A stretch of 64,000 nucleotides of DNA from Przewalskia tangutica (GCA_029844215.1 CM056721.1:59313815-59377814); one strand, 5' to 3'. Positions 12,751 through 26,063 are shown, counted from the stretch's first letter. Translations and numbers: made by a program. Notes: generated by a model not told the origin, from the letters alone.

Positions 12751-12789
12751 CTATGGTTGGTTCACCACCTTCTACGCCTGCGCAGGACA

Positions 12790-13739
12790 AGCCTATGATT
12801 AGAGTGAAGCGGTGGATACAGGTATATCCTTAACCCTCTAGAGTTTTGGTATGCTTGATATTATGATCTTATTATTGTGTGCTATGTACGGATAGCATTG
12901 TGTTATTTGTGAGTTAGAAACATGGTTAGTTGGAAGGGTAAGTATGGGGGCATGGTAAGTGTGAACCTTAGAATATTATTGAGACCTTAGAGGTAAGGTC
13001 GTCTTGAGTAAAAGATTTATTTTATGTTTGACCTTCATCAGAGTGCGTAGTATACGTGGGAGATATTTGTGTGATAAGTCCATGGGTTGTGTAAAATGAA
13101 AGTGGTGGCTTTCATGATGTGAATTAGTAAGATTGTTCCGTATCGAGGAGCAAGAGTTGGCGCGACGGAGGGTCGGGTTGAGGGCGTATTGCGGGTCAAC
13201 CCGTAGCCCGGTTTTAGGTGGGGTCAGTTCTGGGTGGTCCCGCCAGATGGTAGGGTCACGAGGGTGCTAGGCCCCAGTTTAGGTGACCATCGTATGAGTT
13301 CGTGGATATGTTCGACCAGAAGCGGTTCGTGAAGGCCGGGAATGGCCTTAAAGAAGATTGAGGTTAGTAAGATGACCAAGTTTGGAGGTAGTGACTCCAG
13401 AGATTTTGGAAACTGAAGCGATGACTAGAGTATGGTACGTGTACTAGAAAGAGTTCAAGTGTACGAGAAGGGTACGACGAGTAAGAAAGGAAGCGAACCT
13501 GTGTTATGAGAACGGAAGTGATCATTTCTTTTGTGAAGTGAGGGTGCGAGGGGAGCACTCTTTAAACCATAGGTGGAGGCTTGTTGTGATGTTAGAGGTA
13601 GTTCCTCGTTGGCTTGGGTTTAAGTATTTGTGCGTTTGTTATTTTTATGGCCATGTGTGGCATTGGCAACTTGGTTAAAGTTAAGAGGATACGTTATCGT
13701 TATCTGTTTCGAGAAGGAACATTCGGGACGAATGTTTCT
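12790..13739 (+). other. Element D noncoding module between gag and polypurine tract
   Basis: About 950 bp with no credible coding sequence occupies the place where pol should be. It begins after the decayed gag (cctatgattagagtg, then a gtatatccttaaccctct block) and contains aacatggttagttg, a gtgaaggccgggaatg block and atgaccaagtttggag. It ends in the gagaaggaacattcgggacg segment before the polypurine tract. The same module in the same order occurs in C and F on the other strand, and in E with an integrase relic inserted, so it is a family feature and not random decay of one copy. Confidence 0.75.
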
Positions 13740-13752
13740 AAGGAGGGGAGAA
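13740..13752 (+). other. Polypurine tract of element D
   Basis: aaggaggggagaa directly abuts the 3' LTR start at 13753. The same tract precedes the 3' LTRs of E and I, and its complement follows the 3' LTR of C; F has a shorter version. It primes plus-strand DNA synthesis. Confidence 0.9.
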
Positions 13753-16700
13753 TGTTATACCCCGTATTTCCAGAGTATGTACGTGTGGGCGTACGTAGAA
13801 AAGTTTGAGCCTTAAAGTTAGGCAAGTTTCGAAATTTTGTGCACAACCCCCGTAAAGAATCGTTTTTCGACGAAACGTTTTACAGAACTTGCGAAGGGAA
13901 AATTCCGGCTATGTCGTTTTGTATTTTTGCGGATTTTTCCGAGCGACGGAACATTTTTGGGCCAACGAGAGGGTGACACTTGTCACCCTCAAGTGGCGGT
14001 TTGGGTGGACGAAAGGGGGACGTTTTCCTCCCTTGTTTTGTGCCTTATTTTGTGCCTTGTTTTGTGCCATGTTTTGTGGAGTAGGGGTTAGGGTGCACTT
14101 GGCTTGATCTTGGCCTTACACTTGCCTTGCACATGGCTTGATCTTGTCCATTGGTTTCCCTATAAATACCCCCCCTTGCTTGAAGGTTTTCTTCATCCCT
14201 CAATTCATTCTAAGTCTTGAAAACTCTTCCCCCCTTTGTGTTGTTCTCGTCCTAGCCTCTCCTCCCCTGAGAGGCCTGTGGCAGAGGTACCACTCCTAGT
14301 AGTGTTGGCCGAGGGGTACACCCCCCTTGCCTTGTTGTTCTCGTATAATACCCCATTTGGTAGAGAAATACTTCTCCAAGTATTGTTATAATGCCCAAAA
14401 TACCCTAGCCGTATACCTTGTAGTATTCCAAAAGTTACCTCTATACGTAGAGCCCGGAAATACTACCTTTTGTCTTTTTAGTCTCAAACCGAAACCCTAA
14501 GGAAATCTTCATAGCGAGTTGAAGTATATAGAAGAAGTTGTGTAGAACTTCTAAGGGTTGTTTGGAGCGGGTTGGAGCGCACGGAGTAAGAGCTAAACCT
14601 TGCTCAGGATCGACATTATAACTTGGATAATTTTGGGTTTATCGAGGTAAATATTCTTGCCCCCTTATTGTAATTGGAAATTACTTGTTGTAGGATTATA
14701 TAGTTGAAGTATACTATATATAGAACTGAACATAGCTTTGCGGCAATGTCTTTTGACTTAAGCCTGAATAAAGAAGAGAATCGAATCATAATTACATAGA
14801 TCAGTATTACGAGACTTGTGTGGTATTCTGTAGTAGAATTGTACACGCCCGGTTAGGCGATAACCCCGGTTGGCTTGCAGCGGCCTCGATAGAGGAGGAG
14901 ATTTACGCGGTTGCGGGGGGGGGGAGAACCGTGCGTTTAGAAGTTAATAGACGTTTGTGGCCTATATAGGTGGAAGTAGTACGAGTAGCGTATTCTACTT
15001 GAAGAGTGGAAAAGGCTAGCCGGGTTACAGTACTGTGGAGCGTTTTGCTTATTGTCGATAATCGTCGCGAGGTATGTGAACCTCTTCCTATCCTTTCTTG
15101 CATGACGTTTTGTAAACTATGTAGTACGGTAGATGTACATGTGCTAAATGAGTTGGTTGGTTTAAAACATAGGGTGTTATAATAGCTTTATGGGAAGTTA
15201 GTTATAACGTCTCTATGTAGGTAAAAGATTGGTTTATTGATTGTAAAAGTTAAGAGACTTGATCTTGAAAGATAAGAGACTTAACTTGTTTTACTTGGTA
15301 ATTAACATTTTGTTAAAAGTGTTGTGAAACCTCATTCGCGAGTAATGAGTACTTGGTTTTAAAAAGAATAATGTTTTACTGATTTCGGAAATGAGAATAA
15401 GTGTCGAGCAAACCACAGCAGCGCTAATAAAGGAAAATGTATTGACAAATAACTAATTGTTATTAAAACCAGTAGAAACCTCCATCTGCATAGAAGCTAA
15501 GATAAGACAAAATTGTATTACATTTCCTAGATCATGGCTGCTGTAACAAGATTGTTATAAACAAGAATAAGCGACTCACACATAAGACATATGTTACTCA
15601 ATTGTTTTAAAAGGGATTAAGACTATGAGTTATGAAACCTTTCTATAATGAGAAACTTGAGTATTTGAAATTAGGCAAACTTGAACGTTTGGAAAATAAT
15701 GTTGTTACTTGATTTTACAAAGGGAAGTATTTTGGTTTACTTAAAAAGATAGTCACTCTATTTTTATACTACGGGTATTATGTGACTTTTGTGAAAGGAA
15801 CGAATCCTTTAAAAAGAGTTAATGTATGTAGTACTTTGGGGTTAAAACCCGGATTTGTTGTAATAAAATATAAGTCTATGAATTTGTTGAACTTGTCTAT
15901 GCTTGTTGTGATAGCCTTTGTTGTGCAAGTGTTGTATCTCTGTGTTACCGCGCCTCGCCGGAGGCCGCTATCCGTTGAGAACTTACTTGACGCGGCTACA
16001 GCGACGAGAATTCCACCGCACGCCTCGCTGATAGTGTTATTTTTGCTAATCGCTTTGGACATACTGACACGATGCGTGGCGCACGGGTATGGTTCCATTT
16101 GATTCTTTGTCTAGTTGTTTCCTTTTGGACATACTGACACGATGCGTGGCGCACGGGTATGGTTCCATTGGGATTGCTGTCTTGTTGTTTCCTTCTTGGA
16201 CATACTGACACGATGGGTGGCCCACGAGTATGCTTCCATTTTGACTGTTACCTTGTTATTCGCTTTGGACATACTGACACGATGGGTGGCCCACGAGTAT
16301 GCTTCCATTTCGATTGTTATCTGGATATTTCCTTTGGACATACTGACACGATGGGTGGCCCACGGGTATGCTTCCATTGGGATGGTTCCATGGCCATGCT
16401 TATACCGAGGTGAGATGCCGGGGCATGCGGCCGTTGTGCGGGTTAAATTCCCGGGTTATATTTGAGTGATGACTTTGAGGGCGTGAGTCCCTGACTTGAC
16501 ATGACTGCTTTTATGTTGTGAACTGTAGTTTTGTTATCATACATGTCTCCTGTTTTTATATAGACTGTTATGGTTTCATTTACGATTTTTCGCCACATAC
16601 TTGGTACTGTTATCGACCTCTTCGGGCTGCGTTCATGCCGCAGGTAGAGGTATATCGGTTGCGGACCCTCTCTCTTAGGGCCACAGTTCAGCGTATTGGG

Positions 16701-17034
16701 AAGCTCCGTTTCTCCGGAGGCTTATCTTTTGGATATGTATCCCCGAGTCTGTAAGTTCTTGTACATTCAGGGGTATGGCGGGGCCCTGTCCCGTCATAGT
16801 TGTTGTAAATCTCCTAGAGGTCTGTAGTACTGTTGTGGGCAGAGTTTGTAAAAAGGATAATTGTTCAGGGTTTTGTTATGTATATACAGAAGGAAACTGT
16901 TTTGGTTGGCCTGTTTATTTGACATGTCTCTTGTTTCATGTTTATGTTTTATTTCCGCTGATTTTCTCTGATGTTGTATCACTAGGGTGCCCGGGGTAAG
17001 GCACCAGTCACGGGCCCGGGTTTGGGTCGTGACA
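13753..17034 (+). repeat. Element D 3' LTR (3.28 kb)
   Basis: Pairs with 8096-11395. It starts tgttataccccgtatttcca and ends gggtcgtgaca, followed by the atttc target duplication. TATA box at 14161-14168; minisatellite at 16055-16390. Confidence 0.94.
16055..16390 (+). repeat. About 70-bp minisatellite in D 3' LTR
   Basis: Five units at spacings of about 69-71 bp, each with ggacatactgacacgatg, gtggcccacgggtatg and ttccatt. It is the counterpart of 10446-10760, but the copies there read ataccgacacg, and the difference is shared by all units within each array. Confidence 0.9.
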
Positions 17035-17039
17035 ATTTC

Positions 17040-19499
17040 CAAGTACCCTCTATACGAAAAGCCCGGAAAATACTACTATACTTTCCTTTAGCCACTAAAC
17101 GAAACCCTATGGAAAAATCTCCATATTTGGTTGGAGTACTTAGTAGAAGTGTGTAGAACTTCTAAGGGTTTCTTGGAGCGAATTGGAGCGCACGGAGTAG
17201 GAGCTAAACCTTGCTCAGGATCGACATTTTAACTTGGATAATTTTGGGCTTATCGAGGTAAATACTCTTGTCTTTATATTGTAATTGGGAATTGCATACT
17301 GTAGTTTAGAAATGTATATAAGATACATAGAAGAGTATTGAACTGTAATAGGAGGATATTACAGAAGAATATTGAACTGAAATCACATCAGAAGAATATT
17401 AAAGAAGAAGATTGAACTGTACTTACATAGGACTGTATTTACAGTAGACTTGGGTAGTTTGACGGGTAAGGAAGTGCTGCCTGTTTTTCCGTAGATTATT
17501 CTACAGAGTAGTCTAGACTTTGATAGACTTATATAACCGTTATAGGGTGAAGTACTACGAGTAGCGTATTCTACTCGAAGAAGTGGAAACGGCTAGCAGG
17601 ATTTCAGTACTTTGGAGCTATTTGCTAATAGTCGATAAATCGTCGCGAGGTATGTGATTCTTCCTATCCTCTTGAGCATGATATTTTAAAGAATATATAT
17701 ATAGTACGGTAGACGTACGTGTGTTAACTGAACGTAGTTGTACGGCAATGTCTTTTGACTTAAGCCTGAATAATAATTATCTTGAAGTATTCCAAAGAAT
17801 TAAGAAACCTGTTTGAAAGAAGAGTAATGCTTGGTTTTAAAAGCTTAAGAGTTATACTAGCTTTATGGGAAGTTAGGTATAACGACTTAAGAGAGATAAA
17901 AAGAATGGTTCATTAATTTTTGAAGTTAAGAGACTTGATCTTAAAAGATAAGAGACTTGACTTAAATGATTTAATATGAATTTTGTGTGAAACCTCATTC
18001 GTGAGTAATGAGTACTGGGTTTTTAAAAGGAATAATGTTTCTTGATTTGAAATCGTAATAAGTATCGACAAACCACTGCAGCGTTAATAAAGGGAAATGT
18101 TTTAACTAATTAAGTATTATTAAAACCAGTAGAAACCTCTATCTGCATAGAAGCTAAGATGAGACAAAATGATATTACATTTCCTAGATCATGGCTGCTT
18201 TAATAAGATTGATTTTGAACAAGAATAACCTACTCACATATAAGGCATATGTTTCTCAAATTGTTTAAAAGAGAATTATATTCTTAAGTGATTAAGACTA
18301 TGAACTACGAAACCTTTCTAAAATAAGAGACTTAAGTACTTGAAATTAGGCAAACTTGAACTTATGGAAAAAAATGTTGTTACTTGATGTTGAAAAGGAA
18401 AGTGTTTTGGTTTACCTAAAAATGTGAGTCACTCTATTTTAATACTACGGGTATCGGGTGACCTTTATAAAAGAAATGGATCTTTTAAAAAGAATTTAAC
18501 GTACGTAATACTTTGGGGTCAGAACCTGGACTTTGGCATAAAATAACCTTGAGTTGTGTGTAACTTGCCTATGCTTGTGGTGATAGCCTTTGTTGTACAA
18601 GTGTTGTATTTCTATGCTACCGAGTCCCATGAGATGGGCCGGGACACGTATTCCATCTGATTCTTCACCGAGTCCCATGAGATGGGCCGGGACACGTATT
18701 CCATCTGATTATTCACCGAGTCCCATGAGATGGGCCGGGACACGTATTTCATCTGATTCTTCACCGAGTCCCATGGGATGGGATGGGACACGTATTCCAC
18801 ATAATTCATTACCGAGTCCCATGCGATGGGTCGGGACACGTATTCTACATGATTCTTTACCGAGTCCCATGGGATGGGCCGGGACACGTATTCCACACGA
18901 TTTATACCTGATCAGCAGCTGGCGGAAGGAGTTCCACGCACGGAGGATGACTTGAGGGCGTGAGTCCCTGACTTGACATGACTGCTTTTATGTGTGAACT
19001 GTAGTTTGGTTATCATACATGTCTCCTGCTTTATATAGACTATTATGATTTCATTTACAGTATTTTATAGTTTCACATACTTGGTACCTGTTGTCTCGAC
19101 TCTCTTCGGGCCGCGTCATGCCGCAGTGAGGTACATCGGTTGTGGATCCTCGCCATAGGATCACGATTCAACGTGTTGGGAAGCCGTTTCTTGAGGCTTA
19201 TCTTTTGTATGTTACCCCGAGTGCAGAGGTTCTTGTACATTCGTGGTATGGCGGCCCCGTCCCGTCATAGTTGTTGTCACTTTCTTAGAGGTCCAGTAGT
19301 ATCGTAGGCGAGTTTGTAAAAGGATAATTGTTCGGTTTTTATGTATATATACGCAAGGCAACTGCTTTGGTTAGCCTGCTTATTTATCAAATCTCTTGTT
19401 ACATGTTTATGTTTTATTTCCGCTGATTTTCTCTGATGTTGTATCACTAGGGTGCCCGGGGTAAGGCACCAGTCACGGGCCCGGGTTCGGGTCGTGACA
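17040..19499 (+). repeat. Element E 5' LTR, second part
   Basis: Continues the LTR that begins at 7422; together the two parts make about 3,134 bp and match 28864-31958. It ends gggtcgtgaca at 19499, just before the primer site. Short duplications such as gaagaatatt and attgaactg around 17330-17420 recur in the 3' LTR. Confidence 0.93.
18622..18905 (+). repeat. 48-bp minisatellite in E 5' LTR
   Basis: Six units of 48 bp with gagtcccatgagatgggcc, gggacacgtattccat and gattcttcacc. The 3' LTR counterpart is at 31121-31400 with small losses in several units. The unit contains the partial palindrome cccatgngatggg. Confidence 0.92.
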
Positions 19500-19503
19500 A
19501 AAG

Positions 19504-19516
19504 TGGTATCAGAGCA
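19504..19516 (+). other. Primer binding site of element E
   Basis: TGGTATCAGAGCA four bases after the LTR end at 19499, complementary to initiator Met-tRNA. Confidence 0.9.
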
Positions 19517-19700
19517 GTTAATCCTCGGAAAGTGTCTACGGACCGTGTCTAGTAGTCTTGATTATCGGTGTTGTGCACCACATCTATAATCGTGAGGCTA
19601 TAGGACATTTAGGATTGGTTTCCATTCTTCTCATTCCGAGATCGTGCCTTAGAAGCGTGTGATGAGTTGGACCCCTCCGACGTATTTCGTTTTACCGCTT

Positions 19701-20900
19701 ATGCCTCCGCAAGGCAACCCGCCTGAAGGGTAAGGCAGCGAGGAGCCGCTAGTAGGACACGAGGAGTACGAGGGCGCAGCCCGTCATTACCGAAAGTGCT
19801 TCAGACGGCGAGTTTTGCGCCGCCAAAGACCAGAAGTTTAGAGCGCAGCTGGGTCGCCGAGACTACAAGACTGAGCCTCCACCCCACACCGGAGCAGATG
19901 AGGTACAGGAGATGGCCCGCCATCGACTGTGGTCGTGGCCAGATATGAGGATAGGCCGATGCAGCAGCCTGGGCCCCAGAGCACCGTAGTTCACCCCGAG
20001 CGCATTTGAGACTACGGACTTTCCGAGTTGTAGCCCGCCGTTGTTCTATGGATCGAGCCGAGGATGACCTCGAGTTTATCCGATACCACATGGATCATGA
20101 GTGATCGAGCCTCGAGGCGTAGTCGGTGGTATTGGGTTCGTGATCACCGCGTGATACCGCATGATCGTTTGATTCGTGGGAGCTGTCCCGGGGAGAGCAT
20201 GCACTTTCAGCCGTATGGGACGAGTTCTCAAGGGCTTTTCTTGCACATTTCTTGCCCCCACAGATGAGGAGGGCTCGAGCCGACAGATTTTTGACGTTGA
20301 GGCAGGACGGGCGGACGGTTAGAGAGTACAATGTGGAGTTCGACTTATTAGCTCGGTATTTCCTCACAGAGTAGCTGATATGGAGGACAGAGTACACCGC
20401 TACGTCACCGGGCTAGATGATTACTTGGCAGAGGCTTGTACGGGTGTAGCTCTTCAGCCGGGCATGGACATTGCCCGCATGCAAGCTCATACACTAGGAT
20501 GTGAGGCACGGAGAGGTCAACGGAATGACCGAGATCAGCAGAAGAGGGTCAGGACAGCAGGATCCTTTGATAACTTTCGAGGCGGACCGCCTCAGTGGAG
20601 TTAGTTATGTACCTCCGCCAAGATGCAGTGGTCCTCCACGCCTTCAGACGTTCGAGCCTGGTCGAGCTCCGTGGCTTCTGGTTCACAGATATACATGGGT
20701 TCTAGCCAGTCGGGTTCAGTTTTCCTCAGTGTGCGCACGCCATCCCGGAATGTCGTTTTTATCGGTGCTTGTTTTGGTTGCGGCCGTCAGGGCCATGTGA
20801 CGAGAAACTGCCCTAATAGGAAGGATGCGGGCAGAATGACTCACCATCGGCAAGTGTGTTCATCGCCTTCTACTATGCGCCTGCAGGCGTGCCTATGATT
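19701..20900 (+). pseudogene. Element E gag (frameshifted, CCHC knuckle intact)
   Basis: Starts at ATG with MPPQGN-like residues and aligns with gag of D and I but is broken by many small deletions. The recognisable core lies at 20300-20580: REYNVEFD, then MEDRVHRYVTGLDDYLAEAC, LQPGMDIARMQAHTLGCE. At about 20767-20832 a zinc knuckle is fully preserved (CFGCGRQGHVTRNC, a CX2CX4HX4C motif), the best one in the window. The knuckle binds retroelement RNA during packaging. As read, no continuous protein is possible. Confidence 0.85.
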
Positions 20901-22040
20901 AGAGTGGAGCGGTAGATTCAGGTATATCCTTAACCCTCTAGAGATTTGTATGCGTGATATGATGACCTTATTATTGTGTACTATGTACGGATAGCGTTGT
21001 GTTGTTTGTGAGTTAGAAAACATGGTTAGTTGAAAGGATAAGTATGGGATGGAAGTGGTAGCTTTCATGACGTGAATTAGCAAGATTGTTCCGCATCGGG
21101 GAACAAGAGTTTGGCGCGATTTGGGGGTCGGGTTGAGGACCATTCGCGGGTCAACCCGTAACCCGGATTGAGGCGGGGTCAGCTCGAGGTGGTCCCGCCA
21201 GGTGATGGGGTCACAAGGGTGCTAGGCCCAGGTTTAGGTAGCCATCGTACGAGTTCGCGGATGTGTTCGACTAGAATTAGATCGTGAAGGCCGAGAATGA
21301 CCTTAAAGGAGTTTGAGGAAAGGTTACGGGCCGGTGTTTTGATTTCAGGGGTAGCTGTGAGGATTAATTACCTCTTGGTGAGTGAGTATTATACTAGCTA
21401 CCATTTCAGTATTCGGATGTCACCTTAAGAAGCCTTGTATGGGCGGAAGTGTAGATTGTCGGTCGATTGGTGCGATGTTGGCAAAGTTCAGATAGTTGGT
21501 CCCAACTTGTTTCAGCAGAATGTGGATAAGGTGAGGCTTATCCAGAGGAGGTTTTTAGCAGCTCAGAGTCAACAGAAGTCGTGCGGAAGATCGGCGTCGA
21601 CACTTGGAGTTACCACCCCGGAAGGGTGAGACGAGATTAGGAAAGCAGGGGAAACTTGGCCCGAGTTACTTTGGGCCTTTTCAGATCATGTGAAGAATAG
21701 ACCAGGTTGTCTGTATGTTAGATTTTGCCGTCCGACTTAGGAGGCAGTACGTCCGGTTTTTCGTGTTGCGATGTGCGGAAAAGTACCGGAGATCCATCCA
21801 GAGTGTTCCCGGTTAATAATGACCAAGTTGGAGATAGTAACCCAGAGATTTTGGGAACAGAAGCAATAACAGAAATATGGTAAGTTTGTTAGGAAGAATT
21901 CGAGTGTACGAGAAGGGTACGACGAGTAAGGAAAGAAGCGAACGTGTGTTATTTTGTGGCCAGATGTGGCGTTGGCAACTTGTTTAAGTTATAAGGAACT
22001 TTATCGTTATCTGTCTTGAGAAGGAACATTCGATTTAATG
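20901..22040 (+). pseudogene. Element E post-gag module with integrase C-terminal relic
   Basis: The stretch after gag matches the noncoding module of D, but between about 21320 and 21800 it holds a decayed integrase C-terminal piece. Visible are a YHFS-like stretch, EALYGRKCRLSVDWCDVGK, VDKVRLIQRR and AAQSQQKS, the counterparts of residues in the integrase of element I (54000-54170), then a remnant of the GPY/F block. D, C and F lack this piece. E may therefore represent an earlier step in the loss of pol. It ends at the insertion point of F; the last bases taatg are duplicated beyond F. Confidence 0.78.
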
Positions 22041-24434
22041 TGTCACGACCTGGCCAGAACGGTGCCTTACCGCACCCTAGTGATACAACATCGAGAAAAT
22101 CAGCGAAATAAAAACATGAACATGAATTAAGAGAAAAGATAAATAAACAGTCAACCATATACATAAAAATACTTTACAAACCCCGCCAAGATTTTTATAA
22201 CGGACTGACGATGACAGGCTCATGGCCATACCCCGAATGTATAAGAATCTGCTGCACTTCGTAACATACCAAAAGATAAGCCTGAGCTTCCCAACACAAA
22301 TGTGATCCTATAAGCGGGGATGATGTACCTTTACTAGTATGTGAAATCAGAATAAATGAAATCATAATAGTCTATCATATATGATAACCAAACTACGATT
22401 CACAACATAAGAGCCATGTCAAGTCGTGACTCACGAAAGTCATCCTCATGCCCAAATCATGTGATGTCTCGCCCATCTCATGGACCCAATATAGAAAAGG
22501 GTGGAATACATTCCGGATGAACCCAGAGTACCAGTGAAATACATTCTGATGACCGGTCATCAGATGAAATACATTCCCGATGACGGCCTCAAGTGAAATA
22601 CATTCCGGATGAAAAATACATTCGGATGAACCTAATCAAGTGAAACACATTATACATTTGATATACATTGAACAACAACAAGGCTATCACACGTAATATG
22701 GTCAAGTTTCATAACAACAAGTATGTATTTTCATTTTATATCAAAGTCTTTTAACCTTAAAGTACTACGTCCGTTAAATTCCTTTTAAGATCCATTTCTT
22801 TTACAAAGGTCACCCGACACTGTAGTATAAAATTTGAGTGACTAACATTGTTAAGTAAACCAAAATGCTTTAAAATCAAGTAACAACCTTATTTTCCAAA
22901 CGTTCAAGTTTGCCTAATTTCAATGCTCAAGTTTCTCATTTTAGAAAAAGGTTTACGTGCTCATAGTTTTAGTCCTTTAAAACATAATTCTCCTTTAAAC
23001 GTTTCGAGAAACATATGTCTTATATGTGAGTAGGTTATATTCTTGTTTATAATCAATCTTATTAAGCCCATGATCTAGAAATGTAATATCATTTTGTCTC
23101 ATCTTAGCTTATGGAGGTTTGTTTTAATAATACTTCATTAGTCAATACATTTTCCTTTTATTAACGATTTCCAAATCAAGAAACATTCTTAAGCCGTTAT
23201 ACCTAACTTCCCATAAAGCTAGTATAACTCTTAAGCTTTCAAAATATTCATTCTTTCAAAACGATTCATAAATCTTTTGAAATACTTCAAGTTCTTTATT
23301 AACACATATCAAGCCGCTATTATTCAAAAAGTATTTGCTTATCCACATAAAGCCTTTATAACACTTTATGTTTCAAACCAATCAAATACATTTATATCAT
23401 GCTAGAAGAGATAGGAAGAGGTTCACATACCTCGCGACGATTGTCGACTAATAGCAAAACGCTCCAAGTACCTCAAACCGGGATCACTCCACACGTAGTA
23501 CTACCACCTATAGAGGCCACAAGCGCTATTAATACCTTTAGATCCCGACGTAGAATATTCTACGGAAAATTCGCCAGCTCAATGTCACATGAAATCTCCT
23601 CAAGCCAACACAATTCTACTACTACAATCCTATGTAATTACGATTCTTATTTAAATTTTAAGTCGCAAGACATTAAGTAAGTATTATTCGAGCTTAAGTC
23701 AAAAAGACATTGCATTATAATGTTCATATATAGTATACTTCAACTATATATTCCTACAACATGTAATTTCCAATTACAAATGTAGTCAAGAATGTTTACC
23801 TCGATAAGCCCAAAATTATCCGAGTTTAATGTCGCTTCCCGAGCAAGGTTTAGCTAACAACCCTTAGAAGTTCTAACCAACTTCTCTTAAGTACTTCAAA
23901 CAACTATGAAGATTTCCTTAAAGGAAAGTATAATCGTATTTTTTTATAAGTGTAACTTGGGAATACTACAAGGTATTCAATGGGCAAGGTATTTGGACAT
24001 AACAACAATACTTTGAGAGTATTTCTATACCACAAAGGGGTATTTATACGAGACAACTAGGTTACCTGTACACCACCAGGAGGGGGTGGCTCTGAATTCT
24101 CAAGAGGAGGGAGAGGGGTTTTCAAGACTTAGGCAATTTGTGGATGAAAGAACTCATCAACTAATGGGTATTTATAGTCAAGCCAAAGCCAACCAATGGC
24201 CAAGATCAATCCACGTGTTAGGGCTAGGATTTACCAAACACAAATATCCTACCTAACCTTGACTTTGTCAAGGCAACAAAACGTGCCAACCTTGTTCATT
24301 TTAAAATCCGCAAAAATTATAAATGACATAGCCGGAATTTTCCCAACGTTGTGTACAAATTTCGAAACTTGCCTAACTTAAGGCTCAAATTTTCTCGTCG
24401 TCCCCCACGCATATTAAAAAAATACGGTATAACA
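22041..24434 (-). repeat. Element F 3' LTR
   Basis: On the plus strand it reads from tgtcacgacctggcc to ggtataaca, the reverse of the family termini. It has a reversed TATA box at 24169-24176 and a short degenerate minisatellite at 22495-22650 (tgaaatacattccggatga units), related to the array in LTR G. Confidence 0.9.
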
Positions 24435-24445
24435 TTCTCCTCCTT
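24435..24445 (-). other. Polypurine tract of element F
   Basis: ttctcctcctt on the plus strand, aaggaggagaa on the coding strand, directly adjoining the 3' LTR. It is slightly shorter than in D, E and I. Confidence 0.8.
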
Positions 24446-25240
24446 AGAAACATTCGTCAAGACGGATAACGCTAAAGTTCTTCTAATAAGTTGAACAACA
24501 TATGCACGCAAATACTTATATCCAAGTCCACGAAAACACCTCTAACATCACAAACTTTTGTCACTTTGCGCGAGGTTCTAGTGTCACCCCGCGACCAACA
24601 AATGATGATGTAACGGATCACGATTCCCGAGGTCTAAAATATACATCCTTTCTCCCTTTACAAGAAATGATCGTATCTATGCTCGCAATACATGCTCGTC
24701 TACCCTTACTTCTCGAACTCTTGAACTCTTAGTTTCCGAAACTGAGTCACTACCTCCCAACTTGGTCATCCTATTAGCCTCGATCTTCCTTAAGGCTATT
24801 CCGGCCTTCACGATCTACTGGTCGAACGTATCCACGAACTCATACGAGGTCATCAAAACTTGGGCCTAGCACCGGTGACCCTACCACCGGGACCACCCGT
24901 AGCTGACTCCTTCGGGCGGAGCGGGTTGACACGCAACACGCCTCAACCCGACCTCCGTCACGCTAACTCTCTTGTTCCTCGATCCTAACAACCTTGCTAA
25001 CTCACATCAATATTTTCTAGGCATAAAATGCACTCGACAAGGATCACTCGCAGAATCTTGTACTCGAGACGGATACATCTAAGGTCTCAAAATATTCTAA
25101 GGTTCATCATTTTCTCACCCCGGCTTACCTTTTTCCCCAACCAGTTCCTAAATCACATTTTAGCACAAAGCTATCCGAACATAACACTTAACACATTAAC
25201 ATAACATCAAAACATACAAGCCTAGATGGTTAGGATATAA
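24446..25240 (-). other. Element F noncoding module
   Basis: On the minus strand it repeats the post-gag module of D: the gagaaggaacat segment, the ccaacttggtcat block (24757-24770), the gaaggccg block near 24810, and gttgacccgc-type sequence near 24930. No coding region is credible. As in C and D, the integrase relic of E is absent. Confidence 0.72.
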
Positions 25241-25897
25241 TCATAAGTCCGCCTGCGTGTAAGGCGATGAACTATAAGCGACGGCCGCAGTGAAACAAGC
25301 ACCCGAAAAAGACGACATTCCCGATGATGTTTGCCACATCGAGTAGGGACATGAATCACTCACGTATACCGTGAAAGGAGCTCGACCAGCCCGAATACCG
25401 GCGAGGGGACCACTCTGCATCGTGGAGGTACATAACTAGAGGCGGTCCGCCTCGAAAGTTACCCGACCTCTCCGTGCCTCACATCCTAGTGGCGATGTAG
25501 AGCTACAGTACTGTCCTCCATATCTGGCGCTTTACAGCAGAACATACTGAGCTAATGAGTCGAACTCACATTGTACTCTCTAACCGTCTGCCCGCCCCCG
25601 CTCAACGTCAAAAATTGGTTTACGTTTAGCCTCCTCATCTGGAGGCAAGAAATGTGCAAGAAATGCCTCGAGAACTCGTCCCAAATCTGGAAGTGCATGC
25701 TCTTCCCGACAGCCCGAATCAAACCGGGCCAATCACGCGGTGATGCGAACCTAATACCACCGAAGGCTCGATCCGTCAGAGTTGTCGGATAAACTCGGTC
25801 GCCCTCTCGATCCATAGGTGGAGGGCTACAACTCGTGAAGTCACGTAGCCTCAAATCGTCTCGGCTTGGGTGTACTACGGTGCGACACGCGAGGCAT
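25241..25897 (-). pseudogene. Element F gag (truncated and frameshifted)
   Basis: The coding strand starts at 25897 with an ATG before a Pro-rich start and carries fragments of the family gag: DDLRLRDFTSCSPP near 25840, an IWDEFSRHFLHISCL stretch (the usual AFLTHFLP segment) near 25690-25650, and QTVREYNV near 25580. A Cys-rich remnant lies near 25320. Large internal losses make it shorter than in D, E and C. No pol is present. It is non-functional as read. Confidence 0.8.
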
Positions 25898-26063
25898 AAT
25901 CGTAAAGGAAAGGAATACGTCGGGGTCCAATTTATCACTCTAAGGCACGATCTCGAAGAAGGATGGAAACTAATCCTAAATGTCTGGCCTCCGATTATAG
26001 ATGTGGTGCACAACACACCGATAATCAAGACTTACTAGACACAGACACTTTCCGAGACTAATC

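Larger units (their letters stand above)
8096..17034 (+). mobile_element. Element D: full-length TR-GAG-type retrotransposon nested in the LTR of E, TSD atttc
   Basis: The 8.9-kb element has LTRs at 8096-11395 and 13753-17034, a primer site at 11400, a decayed gag and a polypurine tract at 13740-13752. The perfect 5-bp duplication atttc lies at 8091-8095 and 17035-17039, and the LTR of E continues exactly beyond it. The internal region is only 2.36 kb and has no protease, RT, RNase H or integrase, so D could move only with proteins from a relative such as element I. Its LTRs are nearly identical over most of their length, so it is young. Confidence 0.94.

Noticed and set aside
18496..18955. 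Repeat-containing frames rich in SPSPMRWAGTRIP
   Set aside because: Translation of the 48-bp minisatellite of the E LTR, not a proline-rich protein gene.
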